From the NCBI RefSeq assembly GCF_024756255.1, contig NZ_JANUHB010000002.1, positions 806,001 to 870,000 on the forward strand: a DNA stretch of 64,000 nucleotides, given 5' to 3'. The notes below the pieces were generated by a model. That model made no database searches. It was not told the DNA's origin and saw only the letters and a program-made list of their open reading frames with translations. A program made the translations under genes and the position numbers. This stretch comes from Massilia agilis. GTDB lineage: Bacteria; Pseudomonadota; Gammaproteobacteria; Burkholderiales; Burkholderiaceae_D. Shown here one piece after another: positions 7,932 to 15,074 of this stretch (position 1 is its first letter; each line of letters opens with the position of its first letter).

Positions 7932-9047
7932 ATGAATGCCCCGAACACGATGAAGGCAATGCGCATCCACGAGCCTGGCGGCCGCTTCCAGATGGATACG
8001 CTGCCGCTGCCCACGCTGCTGCGCCCGACCGACGTCCTGGTCCAGGTCAAGGCATCCGGCGTGGTGCCGAACCTGCGCAATGTGATGAGCAACTACGGCG
8101 AGCGTTCCTACCTCACGGTGCCGGACCTGCCAGCGATCTACGGCCTGGATACCGCCGGCGTGGTGACCGAAGTGGGCGCCGCCGTCACCGGCATCGCGCC
8201 GGGCGACCGCGTGTACATCAACCCGGGCCGCTCCTGCGGCTCGTGCCACGCCTGCCGCATGGGCGAGCCGACCAACTGCGTCGCTTACACCTTCCAGGGC
8301 TACTTCGGCTTCGGGCCGCGCTCCAAGGATATCTACAAGCAGTACCCGTACGGCGGCTTTGGCCAGTACGCCACCGCCCCGGCCGACGGCCTGGTCAAGC
8401 TGCCGCCCGCGGTCACCTTCGAGCAGGCAGCCCGTTTCGGCTACCTGGGCACCGCGTATTCCGGCTTGCGCAAGGCGGGTGTGGCGGCCGGCAAGACCGT
8501 GTTGATCAGCGGCGCCAGCGGTACCCTGGGCCTGGGCGCGGTGCAGATTGCGCGGGCAATGGGCGCGGTCAAGATCTTCTGCGTGGCGCGCAATGCCGAC
8601 CTGCTCGAACGCGTGCGCGCGCTCGATCCTGAGCGTATCCGCGTCTTCTCGCACGGCTCCGGCGACCTGGGCGAATGGGTACGCAGCGAGACCGGCGGCG
8701 TGGGCGTGGACGCAGTGCTCGACGCGATCGGCCCTGGCGCACCGCACCAGGTCACGCTCGACTGCATCGGCGCGCTGCGCCGTGGCGGCCGCCTGGTCGA
8801 AGTGGGCGCAATGAACGACCCGCTGCCGCTGAACCTGCACGAGCTGATGTGCTCGCAGATCAGTGTCTTGGGTTCGCTCTGGTTCTCGGTGGGCGAAGGC
8901 CAGGACCTGGCCTACATGGCCGCCGCCGGCACGCTGGACCTGAACGTGTTCGACCATCACCGCTACACGCTCGAGCAAGCCAACGAAGCGCTGGCCGACG
9001 CCGAGCAGCGCAAGGGCGGGTTTGTCAACGTCGTGATCGTGCAGTAA
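7932..9047 (+). CDS. MDR-superfamily (zinc-lobe) oxidoreductase lacking the catalytic zinc ligands
   Basis: Medium-chain dehydrogenase/reductase of 371 residues. The N-terminal GroES-like half holds the structural zinc lobe C102-x2-C105-x2-C108-x7-C116. The NAD(P) fold follows, with SGASGTLGLGAVQ near 195-210. The catalytic zinc ligands of alcohol dehydrogenases are missing: where a Cys and a GHE motif are expected there are SGVVPN (42-47) and GLDTAG (71-76). This argues for a zinc-independent reductase of a C=C or C=O bond rather than an alcohol dehydrogenase. The start at 7932 follows AAGGAGA. First gene of an operator-controlled unit with cupin, hemerythrin and SDR. Reduction of the 3,4 double bond of a coumarin/quinolinone/cinnamate intermediate is a reasonable guess only. 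Confidence 0.85.
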   Translation: MNAPNTMKAMRIHEPGGRFQMDTLPLPTLLRPTDVLVQVKASGVVPNLRNVMSNYGERSYLTVPDLPAIYGLDTAGVVTEVGAAVTGIAPGDRVYINPGRSCGSCHACRMGEPTNCVAYTFQGYFGFGPRSKDIYKQYPYGGFGQYATAPADGLVKLPPAVTFEQAARFGYLGTAYSGLRKAGVAAGKTVLISGASGTLGLGAVQIARAMGAVKIFCVARNADLLERVRALDPERIRVFSHGSGDLGEWVRSETGGVGVDAVLDAIGPGAPHQVTLDCIGALRRGGRLVEVGAMNDPLPLNLHELMCSQISVLGSLWFSVGEGQDLAYMAAAGTLDLNVFDHHRYTLEQANEALADAEQRKGGFVNVVIVQ

Positions 9048-9076
9048 GCGCGCATCCAACAACAAGGAGTCTGAAC

Positions 9077-9607
9077 ATGGTAAGACGTATCGTAACGGGC
9101 GAGCGCAACGGCAAATCGGTGGTGGTGTCCGACGGCCCGGTGGCCAATACCCACGACTATGCCGCAGTCCCGGGCTTTCAAACCACGCTGGCCTGGGCTA
9201 CGACCGATGCCGAGCCCACCCTGCCCTTCGACGGCCGCGACCCGGTGGTGGGCATCGAATCGGTGATGCCGGCGCCGCACGGCACACGCGTGATCGTGGT
9301 CCAGTTCCCGCCCGACAGCGTGATGGCCACGCCCGGCTTTGACGGCGCTGCCGCCGGCGCGGAATATGCCCAGTACCTGCCGGGCCTTGCCGAAACCTTC
9401 GACCCCGACGGTTCCGGCTTCCACCGCACCCCGACGGTCGATTACGACGTGATCCTGTCCGGCGAGCTGTGGCTCGAGCTGGACGATGGCGAGCTGCGTC
9501 ACCTGAAGGCCGGCGACATCGTGATCCAGAACGGCACGCGCCATGCGTGGCGCAACCGGACCGAAACGCCGGCGGTGATGCTGTCCGTGCTCATCGCCGC
9601 ACGCTAG
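9077..9607 (+). CDS. Cupin-domain protein
   Basis: Protein of 176 residues with a single cupin fold in its C-terminal half: GELWLELDDGELRHLKAGDIVIQ is the descending strand pair and GTRHAWRN the second motif. The N-terminal part is of the type found in small cupins next to aromatic catabolism genes. It follows the MDR gene by 29 bp, with AAGGAG before the ATG. Such cupins may be hydrolases, isomerases, decarboxylases or regulators; a metal site would use the histidines in motif 1 and H160-type residue in motif 2, and motif 1 here is poor in histidines. The catalytic role is unknown, but its place among dedicated catabolic genes makes an enzymatic step or product sensing likely. Confidence 0.85.
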   Translation: MVRRIVTGERNGKSVVVSDGPVANTHDYAAVPGFQTTLAWATTDAEPTLPFDGRDPVVGIESVMPAPHGTRVIVVQFPPDSVMATPGFDGAAAGAEYAQYLPGLAETFDPDGSGFHRTPTVDYDVILSGELWLELDDGELRHLKAGDIVIQNGTRHAWRNRTETPAVMLSVLIAAR

Positions 9608-9638
9608 CCCGTTCACCTTTTCGACCCGGAGTCCGCCC

Positions 9639-10151
9639 ATGTCCCACCACCACGCCCACGGCCGCCAGGAAGGCTTCGACGAGAACGCCGCCGACAAGCT
9701 CGAGTGGAGCGACGCACTGCTGCTCGGCCTTGGACCGATGGACGACGCGCACGAGGAATTCGTGCAGGTCGTGAAAGCGCTGGCCGGGTGCAATGCCGTC
9801 ACGGCCCTCGGCTGCCTGCAAGCGGTCGAGGATCACCTGCTTGCGCACTTCAACACCGAGCGCGAGTTGATGGAGCGGACCGGGTATCCGTCGATGGATT
9901 GCCACCTCGACGAACACCAGAAGGTGCTCGACACGGTGCTGCAGGTGAACCAGCTGGCCAAGGCCGGCCAGGTTGGCCTGCGCGACGTGCGGCGCCTTGC
10001 CGCCGCGCTCGCGGACTGGTTTCCCAAGCACGCGACCTATCTCGATTCGGCTTTGTCGACCTGGGTCAGCAAGCAGCGCCATGGCGGCGCGCCCGTCATC
10101 CTCAGGCGCCATATCGCGCAGTTCGCAGAGCCGGAAACGAGCCCGGCCTGA
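9639..10151 (+). CDS. Bacteriohemerythrin-like protein
   Basis: Small cytoplasmic di-iron O2-binding protein, 170 residues. The four-helix hemerythrin motifs are in order: MDDAHEEF (about 33-40), HLLAHFNTERELM (about 68-80), CHLDEHQKVL (about 88-97) and WFPKHATYLDSAL (about 127-139). Most di-iron ligand positions (H, E/H-x3-E, H-x4-H, H-x4-D) are present. An N-terminal His-rich tag-like MSHHHAHGR is natural. Located 31 bp after the cupin gene in an operon serving oxygenases, it could supply or sense oxygen, or scavenge it for the Rieske and extradiol enzymes. Such a gene in an aromatic operon is unusual. Confidence 0.88.
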   Translation: MSHHHAHGRQEGFDENAADKLEWSDALLLGLGPMDDAHEEFVQVVKALAGCNAVTALGCLQAVEDHLLAHFNTERELMERTGYPSMDCHLDEHQKVLDTVLQVNQLAKAGQVGLRDVRRLAAALADWFPKHATYLDSALSTWVSKQRHGGAPVILRRHIAQFAEPETSPA

Positions 10152-10183
10152 ACGCGGACAGCCACATTCCAAAGGAGTGCAGC

Positions 10184-10927
10184 ATGATGATGAAAGATAA
10201 GGTCGGCCTGGTCACGGGCGGCGGCTCGGGCATGGGCCGCGCGGCTGCCATTGCCCTGGCCGCGCAAGGCGCCACCGTGGTGCTCGCCGGCCGCACCGAA
10301 GACAAGCTGGCCGTGGTGCGCGACGAGATCGCCGCCGCGGGCGGCAAGGCCGACATCCGGGTAATGGACGCCGCGCGCCGCGAAGACAATGAAGCGCTGG
10401 TCGCGTATATCGAATCGCGTTTCGGCCGGCTCGACTTCGCCTTCAACAACGCGGGCGGCCACGCCGACTTCAAGCCGATCGACCAGACGCCGGTGGAGGA
10501 ATCGGAATGGGTCATCGATCTCAACTTCAAAGGTGTCTATTACGGCGTCAAGTACCAGGTCGAGGCAATGCTGCGCGCCGGCGGCGGCGCGATCGTGAAC
10601 AATGCGTCGATCTTCGGCTTGCGCGGCATGAACGGCATCGCCCATTACGTGGCGGCCAAGCATGCGGTGGTCGGCCTGACAAAAGCGGTGGCCAAGGAAT
10701 ATGCGGGCCAGAACATCCGCATCAACGCGGTGTGCCCTGGCGCGACCGAAACACCGAACTACATGCGTTCGACCGGCGGCGACGTGCACCTGCTCGACGA
10801 CATGATCCCCATGCGCCGCATCGGCCAGCCGCAGGAAGTGGCCGAGGCGGTGGTGTACCTGCTCTCGCCCAGGTCGGCCTACGTGACCGGCACGACCTTG
10901 TCGGTGGATGGCGGCATGACCGCTTGA
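10184..10927 (+). CDS. Short-chain dehydrogenase/reductase (SDR)
   Basis: NAD(P)-dependent classical SDR of 247 residues. TGGGSGMG (about 11-18) is the coenzyme motif, NNAGG the structural motif (about 89-93), and the catalytic S-Y-K triad is in NNASIFG and YVAAKHA. The PG-x-TET segment and the C-terminal VTGTTLSVDGGMTA are typical. AAAGGAG precedes the ATG. It is the last gene of the unit, followed by a strong terminator at 10975. It could perform the dihydrodiol/alcohol dehydrogenation or ketone reduction step of the pathway; the substrate cannot be read from sequence. Confidence 0.9.
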   Translation: MMMKDKVGLVTGGGSGMGRAAAIALAAQGATVVLAGRTEDKLAVVRDEIAAAGGKADIRVMDAARREDNEALVAYIESRFGRLDFAFNNAGGHADFKPIDQTPVEESEWVIDLNFKGVYYGVKYQVEAMLRAGGGAIVNNASIFGLRGMNGIAHYVAAKHAVVGLTKAVAKEYAGQNIRINAVCPGATETPNYMRSTGGDVHLLDDMIPMRRIGQPQEVAEAVVYLLSPRSAYVTGTTLSVDGGMTA

Positions 10928-10974
10928 AGTGGCGCCGCGGGCCGCGTTGCCTGCCCGCGTATCCAGGCTCCTCG

Positions 10975-11010
10975 AAGGGCTGGCCCTGTGCAAACAGGCC
11001 AGCCCTTTTG
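10975..11010 (+). terminator. Rho-independent terminator after the SDR
   Basis: AAGGGCTGGCC (10975-10985) pairs with GGCCAGCCCTT (10997-11007), an 11-bp perfect stem with an 11-base loop, running into TTTT. It ends the MDR-to-SDR transcript and implies that the Rieske gene has its own promoter. Confidence 0.85.
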
Positions 11011-11059
11011 TCATTGATCGCCGCGCGCGAACGCGTGAAAAACTGCGCCACCGTTTTTG

Positions 11060-11121
11060 TGCATTGATGGGATAGAAGGTTCACCAACGGGAGCGCCAGC
11101 GGCATTGCCGCTACGTACCAT
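11060..11121 (+). promoter_or_regulatory. XylS-type operator and promoter of the Rieske oxygenase gene
   Basis: TGCA-TTGATG-GGATA at 11060-11074 is a perfect XylS-type half-site and shares TGCATTG-nn-GGGATA with the site at 7798. The degenerate partner block with ACGGGAG (11087-11093) lies 13 bases after GGATA, exactly as at the first promoter. TACCAT (11116-11121) is a -10-like hexamer at nearly the same distance as TAGGAT there. No inverted upstream half-site was found here. Confidence 0.65.
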
Positions 11122-11183
11122 CAGATCGCTTGCTTTGCATCGTGCGAAGCATCTTTCCCATACGTAGGAGATTGGAGGCAATC

Positions 11184-12524
11184 ATGGCAGATCAACCCGT
11201 AGTGCGTCGCCGCGTCGTCAAGACCGGCATCAGTGAAGAGCGTACCAACAACAGCAAAGTCCAAAGCCAATACCAGCCGTACAAGGATGCGGCCTGGGGC
11301 TTCATCAATCACTGGTATCCGGCGCTGTTCAGCAACGAGCTGCCGGAAGACCACGTCGAGGGCATCCAGATCTGCGGCATTCCCATCGTGCTGCGCCGCG
11401 TGGACGGCAAGATCTACGCGCTGAAGGACCAGTGCCTGCACCGCGGCGTGCGCCTGTCGGAAAAGCCGATGTGCTTCGACAAGGAAACCATCTCCTGCTG
11501 GTACCACGGCTTCACCTTCAACCTGGAATCGGGCCTGCTGTCGACCATCGTCGCCAACCCGAACGACAAGCTGGTCGGCACCACCGGCATCACCACCTAC
11601 CCGGTGCAGGAAGTGGCGGGCATGATCTTCGTGTTCGTGCGCGAAGACGATTTCCCTGACGCCGACGTGCCGCCGCTGTCGGAAGACCTGCCGGTGCGCT
11701 TCCCGGAAAACAGCGAGCGCTTCCCGCACCCGCTGTGGCCGGCCGCGCCGAGCGTGCTGGACGAAAACGCCGTGGCCCTGGGCATGCACCGCACCGGCTT
11801 CGGCAACTGGCGCATCGCTTGCGAGAACGGTTTCGACAACGCGCACATCCTGGTGCACAAGGACAACACCATCATCCACGCGATGGACTGGGTGCTGCCG
11901 CTGGGCATTCTGCCGACCGCCGACGATTGCATCGCCACCGTCGAGGACGAAAAGGGTCCGAAGGGCCTGGTGCAGTGGCTGTTCACCGAGAAGTGGGCGC
12001 CGGTCATGGAGAACAAGCAGCTGGGCCTGAAGATCGAGAACACCAAGGGCCGCCCGTACCGCACCTCGGTCGTGCTGCCAGGCGTGCTGATGGTCGAGAA
12101 CTGGCCGGAAGAGCATGTGGTGCAGTACGAGTGGTACGTGCCGATCACCGACGACACCCACGAGTACTGGGAAGTGCTGGTGCGCGTCTGCCCGAGCGAC
12201 GCCGACCGCAAGAAGTTCCAGTACCGCTTCGACCGCGTGTACAAGCCGCTGGCGCTGCACGGCTTTAACGACTGCGACCTGTACGCCCGCGAAGCGATGC
12301 AGAACTTCTACGCCGACGGCACCGGCTGGGATGACGAGCAACTGGTGGCCACCGACGTGTCGCCGATCACCTGGCGCAAGGTCGCATCGCGCTGGAACCG
12401 CGGCATTGCCAAGCCGGGCCGTGGCGTGGCCGGTGCGCTCAAGACCACCAGCCTGCGCTTCAAGGACACGGCCGACGGCCTGCGTCCTGGCTACAAAGTC
12501 CCGAAGATCCCGGACGAAGAGTAA
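11184..12524 (+). CDS. oxoO: Rieske non-haem iron oxygenase, probable 2-oxo-1,2-dihydroquinoline 8-monooxygenase oxygenase component
   Basis: Terminal oxygenase of 446 residues. The Rieske centre is CLH (C84, H86) and CWYH (C105, H108). The mononuclear iron site is in ENGFDNAHILVHKD, with D218 bridging and H221/H225 as ligands, plus probably D365 in FNDCDLYAREAM. The H-x3-H spacing (not the usual H-x4-H) is that of the homotrimeric OxoO/CarAa branch, which needs no beta subunit; none is present here. Length and the residue numbers 108, 218, 221 and 225 agree with what I recall for P. putida 86 OxoO; carbazole dioxygenase CarAa is shorter (about 384). Predicted reaction: O2- and reductase-dependent 8-hydroxylation of 2-oxo-1,2-dihydroquinoline. 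Start chosen at the ATG after TTGGAGG. A relative acting on a substituted quinolinone remains possible. Confidence 0.82.
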   Translation: MADQPVVRRRVVKTGISEERTNNSKVQSQYQPYKDAAWGFINHWYPALFSNELPEDHVEGIQICGIPIVLRRVDGKIYALKDQCLHRGVRLSEKPMCFDKETISCWYHGFTFNLESGLLSTIVANPNDKLVGTTGITTYPVQEVAGMIFVFVREDDFPDADVPPLSEDLPVRFPENSERFPHPLWPAAPSVLDENAVALGMHRTGFGNWRIACENGFDNAHILVHKDNTIIHAMDWVLPLGILPTADDCIATVEDEKGPKGLVQWLFTEKWAPVMENKQLGLKIENTKGRPYRTSVVLPGVLMVENWPEEHVVQYEWYVPITDDTHEYWEVLVRVCPSDADRKKFQYRFDRVYKPLALHGFNDCDLYAREAMQNFYADGTGWDDEQLVATDVSPITWRKVASRWNRGIAKPGRGVAGALKTTSLRFKDTADGLRPGYKVPKIPDEE

Positions 12525-12533
12525 GCAACAAAC

Positions 12534-12562
12534 AAGGCCGCGCCGCCGCGCGCGGCCTTTTT
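12534..12562 (+). terminator. Rho-independent terminator after oxoO
   Basis: AAGGCCGCG and CGCGGCCTT form a 9-bp stem with an 8-base loop followed by TTTTT (12558-12562), 10 bases after the oxoO stop. It would make oxoO largely monocistronic or lower expression of the following amidase-reductase genes relative to the oxygenase. Confidence 0.85.
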
Positions 12563-12619
12563 CGCTGCCCTGCAACGCTGCCGGTCCCTGGCCGGCTTCT
12601 TGCGCGGCATGGAGTGAAC

Positions 12620-14017
12620 ATGGAAAACCAATTGCACTACCTGGAGATGTCCGAGCTGTCGCAACGCATGCGCAGCGGCGAACTCTCGCCCGTTGAAGTC
12701 GCGCAGGCGCAACTGGCGCGCATCGCAGCGCTCGACGGTTCGCTCAACAGCTATGCCTGGGTCGCGGCCGAGCAGGCAATCGAGCAAGCGCGCCAGGCCG
12801 AAGCGGAACTGGCACGCGGCCAATGGCGCGGCCCGCTGCACGGCGTGCCGATCGGCGTCAAGGACCTGTTCTGGACCCGCGACATGCCGACCACGGCCGG
12901 GACCACCATCTACCGCGACTACCTCGCGCCCGAAGACGCGACCGTGGTTCAGCGCCTGAAGGACGCCGGCGCGGTCATCCTCGGCAAGCTGCGCATGACC
13001 GAAGGCGCGTTTGCCATCCACCACCCCGACCTGCCGGCCCCCAGCAATCCGTGGGGCGCCGATCACTGGGCCGGCGCTTCGTCCAGCGGCAGCGGCGTGG
13101 CCGCCGCGGCCGGGCTGTGCTACGGCGCGCTGGGCACCGACACCGGCGGCTCGATCCGTTTTCCGAGCGCGGCCAACAACCTGACCGGCATCAAGCCGAC
13201 CTGGGGCCGGGTCAGCCGCCACGGCGCGTTCGAGCTGGCCGCCAGCCTTGACCATGTGGGCGCGATGGCGCGCAGCGCCAGGGACGCGTTTGCGCTCCTT
13301 TCCGTGATCGCCGGCCACGATCCGCTGGACCCGACCTCGCTGCCGGGCCCCGCTCCCACGTTCTCGGGCATCGAAGAAAGCTTCGCCGGCCTGCGCGTGG
13401 GCGTGGACGAAAGCTGGCTCAGCGACGGCGTCGATCCGGCCATCCAGCGTGGCCTGCAGCAGATCATGGCCTTCATCGAACAAGGCGGCGGCGTGCTGCA
13501 CAGCGTGCGCATGCCCGATACCCGCGCGGTGAGCACCAACTGGGAACAGCACTGCGGCGTGCAGACCGCCGTGGCGCACGCGGCCACCTACCCGAGCCGC
13601 GCCGCCGAATACGGCCCGGCACTGAGCCGCCTGATCGACGGCGGCCTGGCGCTGGGCGGCCTGGAGTACCAGCGCATTTTGCTGGCCGCGCAGCGCTTCA
13701 CCGGCGAAGTGGACGCCCTGCTCGACCAGGTCGACCTGGTGCTCGCGCCGGTGCAGCCGTATGCGGCGCCCACCTACGGGCAGCTGGCCGGCCTGGCGCT
13801 GGACCCGGAAGCGAACCGCCGCCTGATCCAGTTCACCTCGCCGTTCAACGTCAGTGGCCACCCCTGCCTGAGCCTGCCTTGCGGCTTCACGCAGGCGGGC
13901 CTGCCCCTGGGCGCGCAATTCATCGGCAAAAAGGGCTCGGAAGCGCTCCTGTGCCGCGCCGGCATGGCCGTGCAGCGTGTCAGCGACTGGCACAAGCAGC
14001 ATCCGCCCGGCATCTGA
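12620..14017 (+). CDS. Amidase-signature family hydrolase
   Basis: Amide hydrolase of 465 residues. The Ser-cisSer-Lys triad is visible: K81 in GVKDLF, cis-Ser in GASSSGSG (about S155) and nucleophile S178 in DTGGSIRFP. The ATG at 12620 follows GGAG; a GTG six bases earlier is possible. Placed between oxoO and the reductase gene. In this context a lactam-opening or amide-hydrolysing step on the hydroxylated quinolinone is plausible, because the known quinoline route must remove the ring nitrogen as ammonia before the catechol stage. The amidase family also acts on small aliphatic or aryl amides, so the substrate is not proven. An amidase also occurs in indole-acetate (iac) clusters, but the other iac marker genes are absent. 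Confidence 0.88.
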   Translation: MENQLHYLEMSELSQRMRSGELSPVEVAQAQLARIAALDGSLNSYAWVAAEQAIEQARQAEAELARGQWRGPLHGVPIGVKDLFWTRDMPTTAGTTIYRDYLAPEDATVVQRLKDAGAVILGKLRMTEGAFAIHHPDLPAPSNPWGADHWAGASSSGSGVAAAAGLCYGALGTDTGGSIRFPSAANNLTGIKPTWGRVSRHGAFELAASLDHVGAMARSARDAFALLSVIAGHDPLDPTSLPGPAPTFSGIEESFAGLRVGVDESWLSDGVDPAIQRGLQQIMAFIEQGGGVLHSVRMPDTRAVSTNWEQHCGVQTAVAHAATYPSRAAEYGPALSRLIDGGLALGGLEYQRILLAAQRFTGEVDALLDQVDLVLAPVQPYAAPTYGQLAGLALDPEANRRLIQFTSPFNVSGHPCLSLPCGFTQAGLPLGAQFIGKKGSEALLCRAGMAVQRVSDWHKQHPPGI

Positions 14018-14028
14018 ATATCACCATC

Positions 14029-15054
14029 ATGAGCAAGAACATGCACCAAATCACCCTCAACTACGCCGATGGCGTCAGCCGCAGTTTTGAGGTCGCGTCC
14101 GGCGAGCTCATCCTTGACGCCGCCATCGCCGCCGAGATTCCCGTCCTGTACCAGTGCCAGTCCGGCAGCTGCTCGACCTGCACCGCCACGCTGGCCTGCG
14201 GCGACGCCCACACCCGCGCCGGCGCCAGCTCGACCCTGCTGGCCAGCGAAGTGGCGGCCGGCACGCGCCTGTTGTGCGTGTGCGAAGCCGGCTCCGATTG
14301 CAGCTTCGACCTGGCCTACAGCAGCGAAGCCGGCGCCATCGTCGCCCACGATGTCCACGCCTTCATCGATTCGGTCGAGCAGATCGCCAGCAATGTGGTG
14401 CGCCTGACGGTGGAGCTGGCCGAGGGCGAATGGATGGACTTCCGTCCCGGCCAGTTCATGCAGATCGAAGTGCCGGGCCTGGGCGTGCTGCGCAGCTATT
14501 CGCCGTCGAGCGTGGCGACCGACCTGCCGAAGATGGAGTTCCTGATCCGCATCCTGCCCGATGGCGCGATGTCCAACTTCCTGTCCAAGGTGGCCGAGCC
14601 GGACCAGGTGCTCAAGCTGCGCGGGCCCTACGGCTCATTCTTCCTGCGCGAAGAACACAAGCGCGCGCCGCACATTTTCGTGGCAGGCGGCACCGGCCTG
14701 GCGCCGATCCTGTCGATGATCGACACCCTGCGCCAGTACGGCGGGCGCAAGCCTTCCATGTTGCTCAGCTTCGGCTGCGCCACGCCCGACGCCCTGTTCA
14801 GCCTGGAAGAGATCGCGCTGCGCAAGCAATGGCTGCCGACGCTCGACACGCGCATCTGCGTGGACCGCGATCCGCAGGAAGGCATGCATCACGGCAATCC
14901 AGTCAGTGCCCTGCGCGAAGGCGACGTGCACCCCGACACCGTGGCCTACCTGTGCGGCCCGCAAGTGATGATCGACGCCGCGACCCGTCGCCTGATCGAG
15001 CTGGGCGCCAATCCGGGCAACATCTTCAGCGAACAATTCACGCCGAGCAATTAA
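14029..15054 (+). CDS. oxoR: Ferredoxin-NADH reductase of the Rieske oxygenase (2Fe-2S/FAD/NAD), OxoR-like
   Basis: One-piece electron-transfer reductase of 341 residues. Plant-type 2Fe-2S domain at 1-95 with C43-x4-C48-x2-C51 and a fourth Cys at about 83. FAD domain about 100-195 with the RSYS flavin motif. NAD domain about 200-341 with GGTGLAPILSM and LCGPQVMIDA. This order (ferredoxin domain N-terminal) is class IB, the type that serves OxoO. It begins 11 bp after the amidase stop. It should take electrons from NADH directly to the oxygenase Rieske centre, so no separate ferredoxin is needed, and none is seen in the window. Confidence 0.88.
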   Translation: MSKNMHQITLNYADGVSRSFEVASGELILDAAIAAEIPVLYQCQSGSCSTCTATLACGDAHTRAGASSTLLASEVAAGTRLLCVCEAGSDCSFDLAYSSEAGAIVAHDVHAFIDSVEQIASNVVRLTVELAEGEWMDFRPGQFMQIEVPGLGVLRSYSPSSVATDLPKMEFLIRILPDGAMSNFLSKVAEPDQVLKLRGPYGSFFLREEHKRAPHIFVAGGTGLAPILSMIDTLRQYGGRKPSMLLSFGCATPDALFSLEEIALRKQWLPTLDTRICVDRDPQEGMHHGNPVSALREGDVHPDTVAYLCGPQVMIDAATRRLIELGANPGNIFSEQFTPSN

Positions 15055-15074
15055 GAGCACACAAGGAACCACCC

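Noticed and set aside
11184..12524. Calling the Rieske enzyme carbazole 1,9a-dioxygenase (CarAa)
   Set aside because: It shares the H-x3-H branch, but length 446 and residue spacing agree better with OxoO, and the downstream genes (mhpB rather than carB-type) do not fit carbazole.
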